64,000 nt of DNA from Anthostomella pinea (Eukaryota > Ascomycota > Sordariomycetes > Xylariales > Xylariaceae). The DNA is taken from the NCBI GenBank assembly GCA_963556695.1, contig CAUWAG010000006.1:3038001-3102000 (forward strand), given 5' to 3'. Shown piece after piece: positions 1 through 12,520 of this stretch. The notes under the pieces are model-generated. The model did not search any database and was not told the DNA's origin. It worked only from the letters and a program-made list of their open reading frames with translations. The position numbers and the translations under genes were made by a program. Positions within the stretch are counted from its first letter, which is position 1; each line of letters opens with the position of its first letter.

Positions 1-509
1 TTAATATTACTCATAGTAGGTAAGCAACACCGGCCCCGGGTGCATTTACACTGGGCCGGCTCTGCATTTGTCATCGTAGCAGGTTTATTGTGATCTCTTG
101 CATGTGGTTATTATTCTGACATCTTATTGCACTTGCGCATTTTTCGACGCTGCACCTGGTATGGGAGATGGGTGTCGCATAGCAAACATCGCTTAATCAC
201 CCTCAGGCTACCCTAAAAACATAGAAGGGAGCACCTAGAGCCGCCGGTGTCTGGTCGCCCAAAGGCTCTAAAGTAGCTAGAGGCTCTCACAATTCGAGCG
301 ATACTAAGGTCTCTTTCCCTCCTACAGGCTATAACGCAAGGTCCTTTCCGCTTAAGAGACGGCGTCTCTCTCTCAAAAAGAAAACCCTGGTTCAACACAA
401 CAAACGGGATCCCGTACTCTGCCTCAATAGCCGGCGCCGCTGCGCCATCGACGACAATACAAGAACATGTACGTGCCATATATAACGTACAAGATTAAGT
501 AAGGGTCGG
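1..509. other. No gene recognised (left edge)
   Basis: I see no coding pattern, RNA gene or repeat that I can support here. It is the region 3' of the LysM gene remnant, which is read on the minus strand. Confidence 0.4.
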
Positions 510-1036
510 CTATGCAGAAGCAGTGGTGGAGGCTGTGATTGATGACGACGTAGACGAGAAAGCCATGCAGTAGCTATAGCCAGGCCAGAGGTTCGCGCAG
601 TCAGCTCCTAATAAGGTGGGGGGAACTCGCCAGTATGGATGGAAGTTGCTTCAATGACCAAGCACGGGGTAATAAGACTTACCAGCCGGATTCCAGGCGT
701 AGAACTGGTCGGGTGTTATACCGGCGTCTGTGGCGACGGCCCAACAGCCGTCGCCCTCCACGGCAACATAGTAGGCCGTGCATCCTGACACGATGCCTGT
801 CTGCGTGGGTCCGACCGACATCGTCGTCGATGTTGGCGAAGCGCTGATGGTGCCGGTCGGCGTGGCGGTCCCGTTGTTCCCAATACACACAGCGCGGGAA
901 CTGTCCTCGTCCAAGCCAGTGTACAGGCCCGTGTCATAATCCGAGCCGAGCCAGGGATTCCACAACGTTAGATCACTGAGAGTAATGTTTGAATCTTCGG
1001 CAACGTCCGAGCAAGAGTATATTGCCGGGCCGTGTC
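510..1036 (-). pseudogene. LysM-domain protein gene remnant, 5' end missing
   Basis: The minus strand encodes two LysM-like modules. The first runs from about 1024 to 880 (key pattern C-SDVAEDSNITLSDL then WNPWLG). The second runs from about 800 into a second exon (VEGDGCWAVATDAGI, then AWNPAG, ending with ANLWPGYSYC). An intron at 682-608 (GTAAGT...TAG) joins them in phase, and the frame stops at 510-512. Fungal LysM proteins are usually secreted and bind chitin oligomers, hiding them from hosts or protecting hyphae. Going upstream, the frame meets TGA near 1036 before any ATG, and I see no splice acceptor between that stop and the first module, so there is no start codon or signal peptide. 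It lies divergent to the chitinase remnant, a classical pairing in fungal genomes. It is probably a pseudogene; a missed long 5' intron is the alternative. Confidence 0.6.
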
Positions 1037-1327
1037 AGTAGGTGGCCTTTCTTCGTGCCTTGCGTGAAGAGATGGGGAACTAGGATAGGGTGGTATAGGG
1101 ATTCGTCTAGACCCAACATCCATGTGACACCTCCCTAGCTTCGGTGATATCAACATCTCAGACATGCGAAGACAGCATAGACCCAGTATCTTCTGAATTG
1201 TGGGATAAGGCTCTCAGTGTCTCCTCGAAAAGGTGTCGTTTCTTATGCTCTTCACAAGCTGTTCTTGATTTAATTCTCCCAATACGTGCTCCTCATTCAG
1301 TTCGTTATTTGAGCCCAAACAGCCTGA

Positions 1328-4300
1328 ATGGCTTCAACAACAGGACCTGCTCGTGCCTGGCTATCATGTCTCAGCTTTGCTATTTTGTTGGCATTAAGCT
1401 TTTGGCTTCGCCCAGTTTCTTTACGGGTGTCTGGAGACGAGGTTCATGTTCGTTCTCTTTCCGACGTCCCTATCATCCAGCTGCCATCTCACAGCATCCC
1501 GTCTGTCTACCGCCGCGAAGACTACACCTGCAGTGTCAACAGACCTTGTTCGAATGGAGCATGCTGTGGAGAAAGTGGCAACTCTGGCTATGGGTCTGTC
1601 TACTGTGGTGCTGGCTGCACGTCAAACTGCAACGCAACGGCCGAGTGTGGCCAGATCGCCGCAGTAGCAGGAATTGAATGCCCTCTGAATACCTGCTGCA
1701 GCGAGTTCGGCTTCTGCGGCACAACAGATGACTTCTGTACCGGCAACTGTCAGTCCAACTGCGAGCTCGACCCATTGCCGCCCTCAAGTTCGCCCAGGAA
1801 CCAGGCGCTGAGTAAAGGTACGTAATTCACGTTTACTTCTTTTGATGTGAAGATTCTGTGATATACTAATCCAAATGCTATTGGATAGTCATTGGATACT
1901 ATGAATTGTAGAGCTTCAACTCCAAATGCAACCAAAAGTCCCCCAGCGATCTTCCGCTCGCTGAACTAACACATCTCAACTACGCCTTTGCTTACATTGA
2001 CCCCACGACCTACGAACTCACCACAATGGACTCAAGCACACCCGGAGAGCCTCTTTCAGTTAACCGTCGACGCCAAGAAGTACAACTCTCAGCTGAAAGT
2101 CTTCATTTCTGTTGGAGGCTGGACATTTTCAGACAATGATACGGCAACCCAGCCTCTGTTCGGCGAGGTTGCATCCACCCAAGCCAACCGTCAGAAATTT
2201 GCTGATAACACTGTCAAAATCATGAACAAATACGGCTTTGACGGGCTTGACAATGACTGGGAGTACCCAGGAGCCCCTGACCGCGGTGGCACTCCAGAGG
2301 ACACCGAAAACTTCACGCTTCTAATGAAGGTGCTCAGGTCGACTTTTAATGCTGCACCGCGCTCACTTGGACTAACATTGACGACACCGTCTTCATACTG
2401 GTATCTGAAATGGTTCGGTCTGCCAGGTTTGTTGAAGTACGCTGACTGGACGAACCTGATGACTTACGACCTCCATGGCACTTGGTAGGTTTGATCTCCT
2501 CCCGTACCAGCAACTAGGCCTCCCTTTTCCTGCATCATTCTTAGTCAAACAAAGGACTGAGATATGAAGACCCGAATAATCTGGCTAGTGCTAACAAGCG
2601 GTATTCAGGGACGAAAACAGCCCCATTGGCGCAATTGTGCAAGGCCACACAAACCTCGCCGAGATCCAACTTGCAGCCCAGCTGTTTTGGAGAGCCGGGA
2701 TCAAACCAGCACAGATAGTCATGGGGCTTGGTTTCTACGGTCGATCCTTCCAGCTCTCAGACGACAGTTGCACGAAACGACAGTTGCACGAAACCCGGGT
2801 GCGCGTTCAAGGGCGGTGCTGATCCGGGTCCCTGCTCAGCAACAAGCGGCATTCTGGAGTATTACGAAATACAGGCAATTCTGACACAGATCCCTGATCT
2901 CAAGCCTGTCATTGATGAGACCGCCGCCGTCAAGTACATCGTATTTGATAGCGACCAGTGGGTCTCGTATGATGACGAAGACACGTTTGGCACGAAGATC
3001 GCTTGGGCCAATGCAGTTGGCATCGGAGGCTTGCTGATCTGGGCCGTTGACACGGACGATGACCAATTCACCACTATGAGCGACTTCATGGGCAAGGCAG
3101 TCTCGCACGTTGACACCGTTACTCCCGAGCTTGACGAGACTACGCTTGCTGTTACAACCAGTAGCGTGATATCGAGTCTTGTGGGCGAGAACGGCCAGGA
3201 TTGCAAAGTTCTCAAGGACTATTCTTGCAAGAACAAGGACGACCTTCGCTGTGGGACAGGCGAGACGATGATCGGCTGGGATCGAGATGGGTGTAGTGTG
3301 AGGAATGCCCAATTTATCGAATGGAACCTCGAAAGTTGACTTGACTGACTCGACGTAGGACAGCAATTACGGAAAACCGATCTGCTGCCCTGAGGCCACA
3401 GCACCTTCGAACTTCTTGTGGCGCGGAGGTACCGGTGGCCGTAATTGCAACGGGCAATTTCATGTTGGCGAAGCTACTCTTTTCCAGTCACATTGGTAAG
3501 TCAGATGTATAGAGAAACATCATGCTTCACAGCACCCGAGTTAACATTGAGACCCAGGGGCGGCGGTGGTTTTAGTGGTATCAAATCGGAGAGCGGCACT
3601 AACCAATGTGGTGCAGGAGAAAAGGTCTTCTGCTGCGAGGCTGGTGACTGGAAGGACGTGGTTGATGGTTGCCACTGGACTGAATGGTGAGCATGATTGA
3701 CTCATGAGCCAGGACCACGCTGGAGGTTCCAGTACTGACGCTACGATAACGGTGGCTTTTGCGATTCGGACAAAGAAACGAAATTGTCCTGGTCATACGG
3801 CTGCCCCCATCTATGGGCTTTGAAGAGTAAGTCATTGTGATACGAAGCTCTCCCAACGCTATACTAACTACTTCATAGAACAATACTGTTGTCCAAAGGA
3901 CACCCCGTTGCATGATTGCACGCGGAGGGGGTCATTTGGGGACTGTTCCGATGCAAAGTGCAAGCCAGACGAAGTTGCAATCTCAAATGACGAAAGTGGC
4001 GATGCCGGCGGGGGTTGTCACTGTATGAACCTCTGCGTATACATTGTTTCCTCACTATTCGTTTACTGACAATGGGGCCCATCGAACAAGGGGAAGGAAG
4101 CGCACCGACTGTTGCCAAGTCTCGAAAGCTCCAGTGGTGTCTAACATCTGCTGCGATATCACTACATGTAACCTGGAACCAAGAGCGTGCGATCCCGATA
4201 ACGTTGACGAGTACGAAAACCCTTTTGAACCAGATGATTCACCGGCCGACGGCTATGGTCTGTCGCTAGAAAAGCGTGGGGGCAAGCGGATAATCACATG

Positions 4301-5574
4301 GGAGACACTTGCTGGTCATGTGATAAGGCAGGCGTCGAGGGATCATCCAGGGCCCGACGATTATATGCGATTCGTTCGTAACGCGGTGGACGGCATATTT
4401 ACAAGATGGTATCAGGTGCGATCGAGAGATTTTGCGACGACCGGCCCTTACGCCGACCGACTTCGGCTCCACAAGCATAGCTCCGACAGGTGGTCAGGTT
4501 GAGCACCCCGTTCCAGTAAGACCGCCTTTCAACATCTGCGAAACCGCCGGCCTGAATATCTACTGATGGTTGAACACCAACAGCTTGTTTTCGCGGCCCG
4601 TTCTGTTGCGGCAATGAGCGCCGGCCGCCAATGGCGACCCGTCCCAGTCTCCGAACGGAGGAATCCAGTACCCGATGGACCGCAACTACGGAATCCTCCT
4701 ACTTCAGAGGACTTCTAGTTGAATACATGGCAGAACGCGAATGCACTGCCTGCTGGGTTACCCCGTGTGTCGCCGACCCCGCCGGACATTCGCAGTCCTG
4801 TTCAGCGTCTGTACGAAAGGTCGGGTTCAACTACCAAGCGGGCGAATTTTGTCATACTTCGGGATTCCGTGAATGCCGCCAAAGCCCTGCTCGAATGTTA
4901 TAAGAGGCCGATGGGCCAGGCCCGGCTACAACGCTTTGTTCGCTTTGCACTAAACGGCGGAGGCACCTATAACGGCACTTATATAGGTACGAAGAGAGCG
5001 TGAGTTGATATTTTAGTACGCATGCCGTGTTTGTTGCTCCCGACTGCGGGTACTTGGCATATTAAAGTTGATTGCAATAGGTCGAGGCTTTTCTCACCCC
5101 TCTTCGCGATGTAAGATCAATCCGCCATACCGCTTTTTGGCGCACACACAGTTGCTGATCAGCCCGTTTCGAGAGACTAGACATTGGCTGTATTCGAATA
5201 TGTGCGGAGCGACGAAGTAGTGACACGGATGGATGCTACCACGGCCGGAATGTACTACGACTGGCAGTTGATCGAACTACACACCATTGGCAGCGAGGGA
5301 GCAGCCGCACACTTCAACGAAATTTGTGAGTCGACTCCTCCAACCCCCTTCCCTGTTGAACCTTGAGGCCTGTTCGCCGCTGATGGACGCGTTGCCAGAC
5401 CCATATTATTTTTCACAAGTCTCGGAATTCGCACGAAACTGGGCTGGGGACACCATCAGATACATTCGCACTCAGTTCCAGGCCAGCTCCAGCCCTTACC
5501 GTGATTACGTGCTGTCTGAGCTGAAGAAGATTGAGGATAAGATTCCTGACATGAAGTACGCTTTTGAGGACTAG
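1328..5574 (+). pseudogene. Killer-toxin-like subgroup C chitinase (GH18/CBM18), disrupted
   Basis: Order of parts: N-terminal hydrophobic segment (about 1340-1430); Cys-rich modules including a CBM18 hevein-like chitin-binding domain (about 1590-1765); GH18 catalytic domain (about 1885-3100) with catalytic block DGLDNDWEYP at about 2238-2267, which keeps the DxxDxDxE residues; Cys-rich region (about 3180-4260); and the long C-terminal tail of killer-toxin-like chitinases (matching segments at about 4719-5003, 5184-5330 and 5400-5574). Such enzymes hydrolyse chitin and are thought to act on foreign fungal walls. Lesions: an in-frame TAG at 1909-1911 right at the start of GH18, a 16-bp tandem duplication at 2762-2793 that shifts the frame, and several stops and shifts after 4500. 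Introns with good signals remain (for example GTGAGG...GTAG near 3299-3357), so it is a decayed gene, not a processed copy. Confidence 0.8.
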
Positions 5575-5616
5575 GGAGAGGGGGGAGAAGAAAGGGGGTG
5601 GAAGCCGGCACACTGG

Positions 5617-6100
5617 TGTAACGAGCCGTCTAACCTATAAGGCTAAAGGGTTCTATAGGGTTTATGTTCTGAGGTAAGTCAACACAAAAGACGATAGAGG
5701 CTTCTGTCAACTAGAAGACACTCAGATGCTGGGGCTTGGTCTGAACTGGGTTCACTGAATAGTCGAGTCGTCAGGAGATTTCTCCCACCTTAGGGTTGGC
5801 TAAGATGCTTAGATTGATCACTGAGGTAGAGACTGTCTATCTGTCTAGCTAGGAAATGTCCATCCTTATATATCCAATCTCTCCCTCACTGATTAGGTGG
5901 CTCACCCTGGATCACCAGTGATCCAAGGTGATCCAGTGATCCAAATTCTTAGTCACGTGACCCAGGTTCTGCAGGTCACGTCATCTGTGTACCGTTGCTC
6001 CGATTTCTCCACTGGTCGGCACCCCACTCACTGGTCAACCTGTTTCCAACCGTCTCCTCTGGGCCTGTTATCAGGCCGCACTGTTTGTTGGTTTGTAATA
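5617..6100 (-). mobile_element. Solo-LTR-like repeat, family A, copy 1
   Basis: This 484-bp block is nearly identical, in reverse complement, to 21446-21965. Its outer ends are short inverted repeats of TG...CA type: TGTAACGA at 5617 on the plus strand, and a decayed form of TGTTACGA at the other end (GGTTTGTAATA, C-to-T changed). Length and ends fit an LTR of a retrotransposon. There is no adjacent open reading frame for gag or pol. It starts only 43 bp after the end of the chitinase remnant. The exact 6100 boundary is blurred by mutation. Confidence 0.6.
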
Positions 6101-6731
6101 ATAGCTTATTGACATGAAATACTTATTTTAAAATTTAAAAAATATTAATATATATTAAAAAGTTAAAAAACTTGAAATAAATATTTCAAATTTAATTTAA
6201 ATTCTTTGAGTATTAAAATTTTGAATTTGTTCTAATCATAATTAATATATCAAGATTGAATTTAACTAATTTAGATAGAAAAGAAACTATTATCTAAGAT
6301 CAAATTATAAAATTATAATAAATTTTAATATCAATATTTCAATATAAATAAATGACATATATGAAAAAAACATTTTTTTAATAAATTACAAATATTATAT
6401 AATAATAAATACTAACATTTTCAATTAAAATTGATTTCAGTCTTAATATACGTTTATATATATCTTAATACCTCAAAACGTAATAAATAAAAATCTATTG
6501 ATCATAAAAATGAATTAGTATAGAAATATTTTATAATTAATTATAGGAAAAAATAAAAAAGCATATTTTTAATGTTAATAATTTTTAAACAATATAATTT
6601 TTATTATAATGAAATAAAAGTTCTTAATAAAATATTTGTAAGATTTAATAAAAGAAATAAAAATTATTTTAAGAAAATTCTTCATAAAACAAATATTTTA
6701 TAAAATGATTAATAATCTAATATGATTAGTT

Positions 6732-6933
6732 TGTTGGATCTATGTGATTCCACAGTCAAACCATCCATACCAAATCCACATATATGATTAGATAAGAGAT
6801 TAGATACCGGATTGTGAGGTCACTTAGCCAGACCTGCAGGTCCAGCTAGACTTCCCAATCCAACCATCAGCAACATCATGACCTTGACCCAATACTCGAG
6901 TATTATGATTGATTGTTCAAGCCTGTTCCAACA
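6732..6933 (-). mobile_element. Solo-LTR-like repeat, family B, copy 1
   Basis: This 202-bp block has perfect short inverted ends (TGTTGGA ... TCCAACA) and is the reverse complement, at high identity, of 20651-20853. Size and ends fit a small LTR or a solo LTR inside an AT-rich island. No coding sequence is associated with it. Confidence 0.6.
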
Positions 6934-6965
6934 ATTAATAAATATTTTTAAAAAACTGGAAAATC

Positions 6966-7182
<217 letters not shown>

Positions 7183-7564
7183 TAAATTAAATACTAAACT
7201 TTAAAGACTATAACTGTATATAATAAGATATAAGAAAACTTTTTTATTATATAAAAAATTAAAATAACCGATTTAAAATATTAATTTGATTAGTATATTA
7301 AAAAAAAAATTTAACTTAATTTTTAAAGGTAGCTATAAACGTAAAGGCTTTTCTTTTTATAAAAATCTAGTTTTATAAAAAAGCGTGTTTAGTGCTAGTA
7401 ATGATCCCTAACTAAATATTGATCTTTTATTTATTTTTTAATCCTTAACTTCAATTCCTCTTGACTGCCTTACGCATGATGAGTTGGGTATCTATCATCC
7501 ATGAATGAGATCAGGTACATAAACGGAGCTTACACACATCGCGAACCCATCACCACGCCCTCTC

Positions 7565-10500
7565 TCAAACCCGCCACTCCCCCAAAATCCCCCCACCCCT
7601 CATCACACCATCACCCCCCCTCTCCAAATCTTCACTCATCCTACGTCCCCGGCCCCTCTCAAAACTAGGTCGAGCCCAAGCCACCGCGTTCGCGTTCCCA
7701 TTCCCACTGCCGAAGCTGACCTTGCTGCGTCCCGAGACGCCCGCGTTACGCTCGTCGTGACTGTGTGTTTGTGGGCGCATGTGCTGCCGGGCATGCGTGT
7801 AGCCGTCGAGTGGACGCATGGGATCGCCCCTGGTGACTGAGGCGTACTCGCCCCGCCGCGAGGACGAGAGCGAGATTTTGGGCGGTATGATCTCGGTCTT
7901 TTCCTGGGGGAAGCGTGCCTCGTCGTGATCACCACCTTCGTCCTCAGTCTCTGTCCCACCACCCCTACCCCTATTCCTACCACCACGACTCCACCTCCTC
8001 CCCAACCTCTTTATCCAACTCCCTCTCCCCCTCCCACTCCTCCTATCCTTCTCCTTCCCCCCTCCCCCAATCCGCCCCCTAACACCCTCCACCAACTCCC
8101 TCCCCACATCCACAATCCCCTCCACCGTAAACGCCATAACAATAAGCGGAATACTAATGCCCAGCCCAATGCCAAACATATACTTACTCACATACGCCAC
8201 CGTCAACCCGCCCCCCTCCCCTCCCACCTCCTCCCAATCCCTCAAATTGATAGCGAAAAAAGCAGCAATGAACGACATGGGCAAGAACACAATCGTAACT
8301 ATAGTAAAAACCATAACCGTCTGCCCCTGCTTAGCAGCAATAACAGCCTGGTCGCCCGCGAAGCGCGCCTCGAGCGCGTTGCTGTGCTTCTGCTTCAGGT
8401 CCAGCAGGTCCGTGAGCGACATGTAGAGCGATTGGGCTTGAGTGTCCATGCGCCAGACGTCTTTCTGGCGGACTTCGAGTCCGCGGCGCTGTTCGCGGGC
8501 GCGTCGACGGATCTCGGCTACCACGGCGTCGGTGGTGCGGCGCGAGCCCTCGGCCCGCAGTTCTTCGGTTACGAAGGCTTCGAGGTCCGTTACGGTGGAT
8601 AGCTGCGCGTCAAGGATCACGGCGATGATGGAGAGCTCGTCGCGGATGTCCTTTATCTCGGCGAGTAGCGATGTTTCGACGCCGATGTCGAGAAGGGCGT
8701 CGGGGAACTGGTCGCGCGCGCTATGTCCATGCTCATCCCCCCCCTCAGCATCATCACCCTCCTCACTCTCCTCATCAGGATACCACCCCCCGCCCCCCAG
8801 CCTCGCCGGCCGGCGTCCCAGCCTTCCACGCCGATGCTGCAGCAGCCACTGCGCCGACTGCGCCGAAGCGCGATTAAACCGGCTAAAAAGGCGACTCTCG
8901 CGATCCGTGACCACACCAATACTATTCTCAAACATGTCCAGAAACTGATAGTTCTGATCGTCCAGGCGATGCCGGTCAAACATGCCCGAGCACCGGCTCG
9001 TGATCAGCATGGCGAGATCGTAGACAGATTCGATGGGCGGGCGGGTCTTGGCGTTCGTCTCCTCGATGATGCCGTCGAGGACGTTCAGGGGGTCGTGTTT
9101 CGGCTGGTCCCAGCGCTGGGGGAAGCATGTGATGACAAGGTCTATCATACCATATTCACGTCAGCTACCTGCTTTGCTCATCTCTCTCGACTTTGGTTTA
9201 GATATATGTAAGGTAACATACCCTTCCCGATGATCCACAGCCAAAGCTGGTCCACCATGAACACCTTAGTCTCAATACTATGCCTCTTGCAATACCGATA
9301 CACGACCTGGTCCGTGTCCCTCGCCGAGGTATCGATCCCATGGTAGAAGAACTGGTCCAGCGTCCGCCGCGGGTGCAGCGGCGGCGTGCTGTTCAGGTAG
9401 GCATTCACGAGCAGCGAGTCCCGGGAGGTCTTCTCGACGAGCCGCCGGCCCTCGCGCACGCACTTAATGGCGGAGCTCATCTTGCGCCGCCGCTCGTCGG
9501 TCTCGTAGTGCAGGAACGGCATCTGTCGCATACACAGGTCAGTAGCAGATACGTTCGCCGATGAAGAAGAACAGACCAAGACAGGACAAGAAATGCGAGA
9601 GGCTTGGGTTAGGGGCTACACACGAATAACACGATCTTCCCGTTCGAAGCCGCAAACCGCGGCGTATCCCACGGCAGCGGCGTCGCGAACTTGCCGCTGC
9701 CACTACTGGTACTGTTATCCTGCCTCAGCGGCGGATTTCCCGGCGGGCCTCGCGCACGCTTCTGGCGCTTCGGGTGCCGCTCGGCGAGCTGTTCCGATTT
9801 GGATTTCTTCTTGGACTCAGATCTCGTCAACGGCGTCCCGGCCGCACCACCTTCCACATTATCGCCTGCTGCTTGCTGCTGCTTCTTGGGGGTGGAGGAG
9901 GCGATATCCGTGAGGCTCTCCCTTGACTTTGTGATCAGGCTGGCCTCCGAGGGCTCCTCCGAGAGCGTCGTCAGGGGCTTGTCTTCTTTTCTGTTGTTGT
10001 CGGATGCCTGATCGCTGCGCGGCGAGGAGATCCGATGGCAGAATGTGCGCATGAAGTGCGCGTGGGCAAATGGGCCCCGGTGCTCTTGGTCGAAGCATTT
10101 CTCTAGTGCCTTGTAGGACTCGACGTCGCGGTGGCCGGCCTCGATGAAGGACTTTGCAAGGAGGGTCTGCAAAACCTGTAAGCACACTACTATGTCACGG
10201 AGCAGCGACGCAAAAAGACAGTGTAGGTAGTATCTACCTCAACCCAAGCAATCTACCACAGAATGTCAGTCGACGTCCGCTCAGGCAAGGGGGTAGTAGA
10301 ATCACATAGTACATTATTGGCAGGGAGATGAATCCACCTGAAGTCAGGCTTGTACTTGATATTCTTAGTCACGGTCGAGACCTTGGGCCTGTCGTTCTCG
10401 TAGTCCCAGCCGTACAGCAGCTCGTAGACCGAGTGCTTGGTCACGAGCTGCTTCTTCTCGAACTGGCCAAAGTCGACGACGGTCGCCTCGAAGGCCTTGC

Positions 10501-11599
10501 ACGCCGTCTCCTCGAGCGGCGACAGCCGGTTCGCGGCCCGGGCGGGCGACAGCAGCTGCACGATCTCAGGATGGTTCTTCTCGGCGGCGCAGAGCATGGG
10601 CGTGCGGTCGAAGCCGTCCTTGATGGAGAGGTTGACGTCAGGCCGCGTCAGGAGGAGCTTGACAATATCCTCAGAACCATTAAACGCCGCCCAATGCAGG
10701 GGGGTCATGCCGTTCGAGAGTTCGGCATTCACGTTCGCGTTAGCCTCGAGCAGCAGCGCGACAACAGCAAAATGACCACTCTGAGCCGCGTTGTGAAGCG
10801 GTCGCCAACCTCCATCGGAGACGGCACCCGGATCAGCGCCGTGGCTCAGGAGCTGCCGGACCATCTCCTCGCGGTGCTCCTTGTCGTTGCTCTCAGCCGC
10901 GAGATGCAGCGCCGTGCGGCCGCGGTTATTCGTAGCAGCCAGGCTCGCGCCGTTCTCCAGCAGCACGCGCGCAAGCTCGACATTGCCATTCGTCGCCGCC
11001 CACAGCAGCGGCGTGCGGCCAATCTGGTCGCGGACCTCAAGATCCGCGCCTCTACTCAAAAGCAGCATCAGCGTCTGCAGCGTCCACCGCGGGCTCTTGC
11101 TGCTGCCCTGCAACTGCTTCTCAGAGGCCAGGAACAGCAGCGGCGACCTGCCCTCCCTGTCCTGGGCCTCGACGTCGGCGCCGGCGTCCAGCAAGGCCTC
11201 GACGACCCTGTCGTGCCCGCGAATGCACGCGCTAACGAGCGCCGACTGCCCGCCGCGGTTTCGCGCGTTCGCGTCCGCGTCGTGCGCCAGCAGCTCCGCT
11301 ACCACGTTGGCATGGCCGGCCTCGGCGGCCTTGACGAGGGCGGGCACCTCGGCGGAGTCGCGCTTCGCGTTGGCGTCGGCGCCGTGCTCGAACAGCAGGC
11401 GCACGATCGAGAGCTTGCCGCGCGCGGCGACCTTCTGCAGGGCCTGGCGCAGCGCGTCGTGGTCGCTGTTGGAGGTCCAGGGGGGGTCCTCGGCGAGGAT
11501 GTCGCGTACGCGCGCCTCGTTGGCCTGGGCCGAGGCCGCGATGAGGCGGAGGTGTCGCTGGTCGGGCTGGCTGCTTGCGACGCTGGCTTGGGACGCCAT
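7565..11599 (-). CDS. Ankyrin-repeat / CorA-like Mg2+ transporter fusion
   Basis: Five exons fit in phase: 11599-10313, 10252-10238 (a 15-nt micro-exon), 10175-9624, 9522-9222 and 9141-7565, giving 1243 residues. Residues about 20-370 are roughly nine ankyrin repeats (TPLHWAA, TALHLAA patterns). The middle holds a basic KKKSK / RPKRQKR-like linker, then the CorA-like part with conserved blocks LPWDTPRFAASNGK, DQLWLWI and CFPQRW. Near the C-terminus there are two membrane segments (VMVFTIVTIVFLPMSFIAAFF and MFGIGLGISIPLIVMAF) after a long helical stretch. CorA proteins form pentameric divalent-cation channels, and the C-terminal two-helix part matches. The usual GMN signature after the first helix reads AIN here, as is common in fungal CorA-like relatives, so cation selectivity is uncertain. 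The C-terminal tail is basic and Gly/Arg-rich. The start is the first ATG before the repeats. Membrane location is inferred. Confidence 0.85.
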
Positions 11600-12520
11600 T
11601 GCTCAGATCGGGACGGGAGCCGGGAGATGGGCAGCAGGCAATTGAGTTCCTAATGGCGATATAGACGTCCTTGGACCGTCATGAATGCAGCGCCATGGTG
11701 TGCTAAGCTACCTATAGGTAGTAGTCCCGATATCCAGGAAGTGTATAGTCCACCGCAAAGCTATCGACTCGCGCGCGTTGTTACTCGCTGGTCGAGGAAG
11801 ATGACTGTCGGTCACACAGTCGCAAAGCAGGGGGCACAGCAGAGAATGGCGATTGGTGATCAGGATCTTGTCAATTGGGTTCGCACGACCTTATATCAAC
11901 CGCAGAGGCAAGCCAACCAGGAATGTTGGTATTTCGTCGCGTTGGACGAGGGGCCGCGGTGTGGATTAAATGTTTGGAGGTCGAACGTTGCCCCAGCTCT
12001 CGGTAAATTGATTCTGTATGTGTGGGGAGCGGCGAGCCGGGTGGGCAGGGGTACCTAATGCTTTTTGGCATTTGCCATGTGGCCGGCGCAGTGGTAATCT
12101 TCGTGTACCGCAACTCAATCTCAGAGCTAATCTACCTAGGTACATACCAATTCCCCAAAGGGGCGGGCTATCTGTCTCAGAACAGGTGGATGTCTCACAT
12201 CATCAACATCAAAGCTGGCTATTTTTAGCTTCTCTCGTCAGACAAGAGAAGCTGGTCAACAGTGGTTAGGTCGTTCAATACATTCGCTGGCAGGGCAGAC
12301 CAAGTGGAAGAATAAAGTAGCTTTGAACATATGAATCTCGTGATGAATAGTAATTGCCAAGGTAAGCTTCGTGCTCCTTGACGGCAGGTATTAGTCTACA
12401 TGGTACGGGTGTATATATGGTAAGATCATGTAGGCCGTCACATCATGTCTCAGACAAAGATCCCGCTTGTCTCTCTTTTTCTCCGGCTTCCAGGTCTCTC
12501 TTATCCAGGATATCCTCATC
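11600..12520. other. Intergenic, no gene recognised
   Basis: This lies between the start of the ankyrin/CorA gene and the end of the SGNH gene, both on the minus strand. It presumably holds the promoter of the former and the 3' end of the latter. Short open frames here lack any recognisable protein pattern. Confidence 0.4.

Noticed and set aside
7925..8602. 225-codon plus-strand frame, Pro/Thr-rich
   Set aside because: It is a shadow of the CorA-like exon, whose coding strand is purine-rich there.
10328..11653. 441-codon open frame on the plus strand opposite the ankyrin exon
   Set aside because: It is antisense to a strongly supported ankyrin gene; its Arg/Gln/Leu-rich translation has no pattern and is expected from GC-biased codons.
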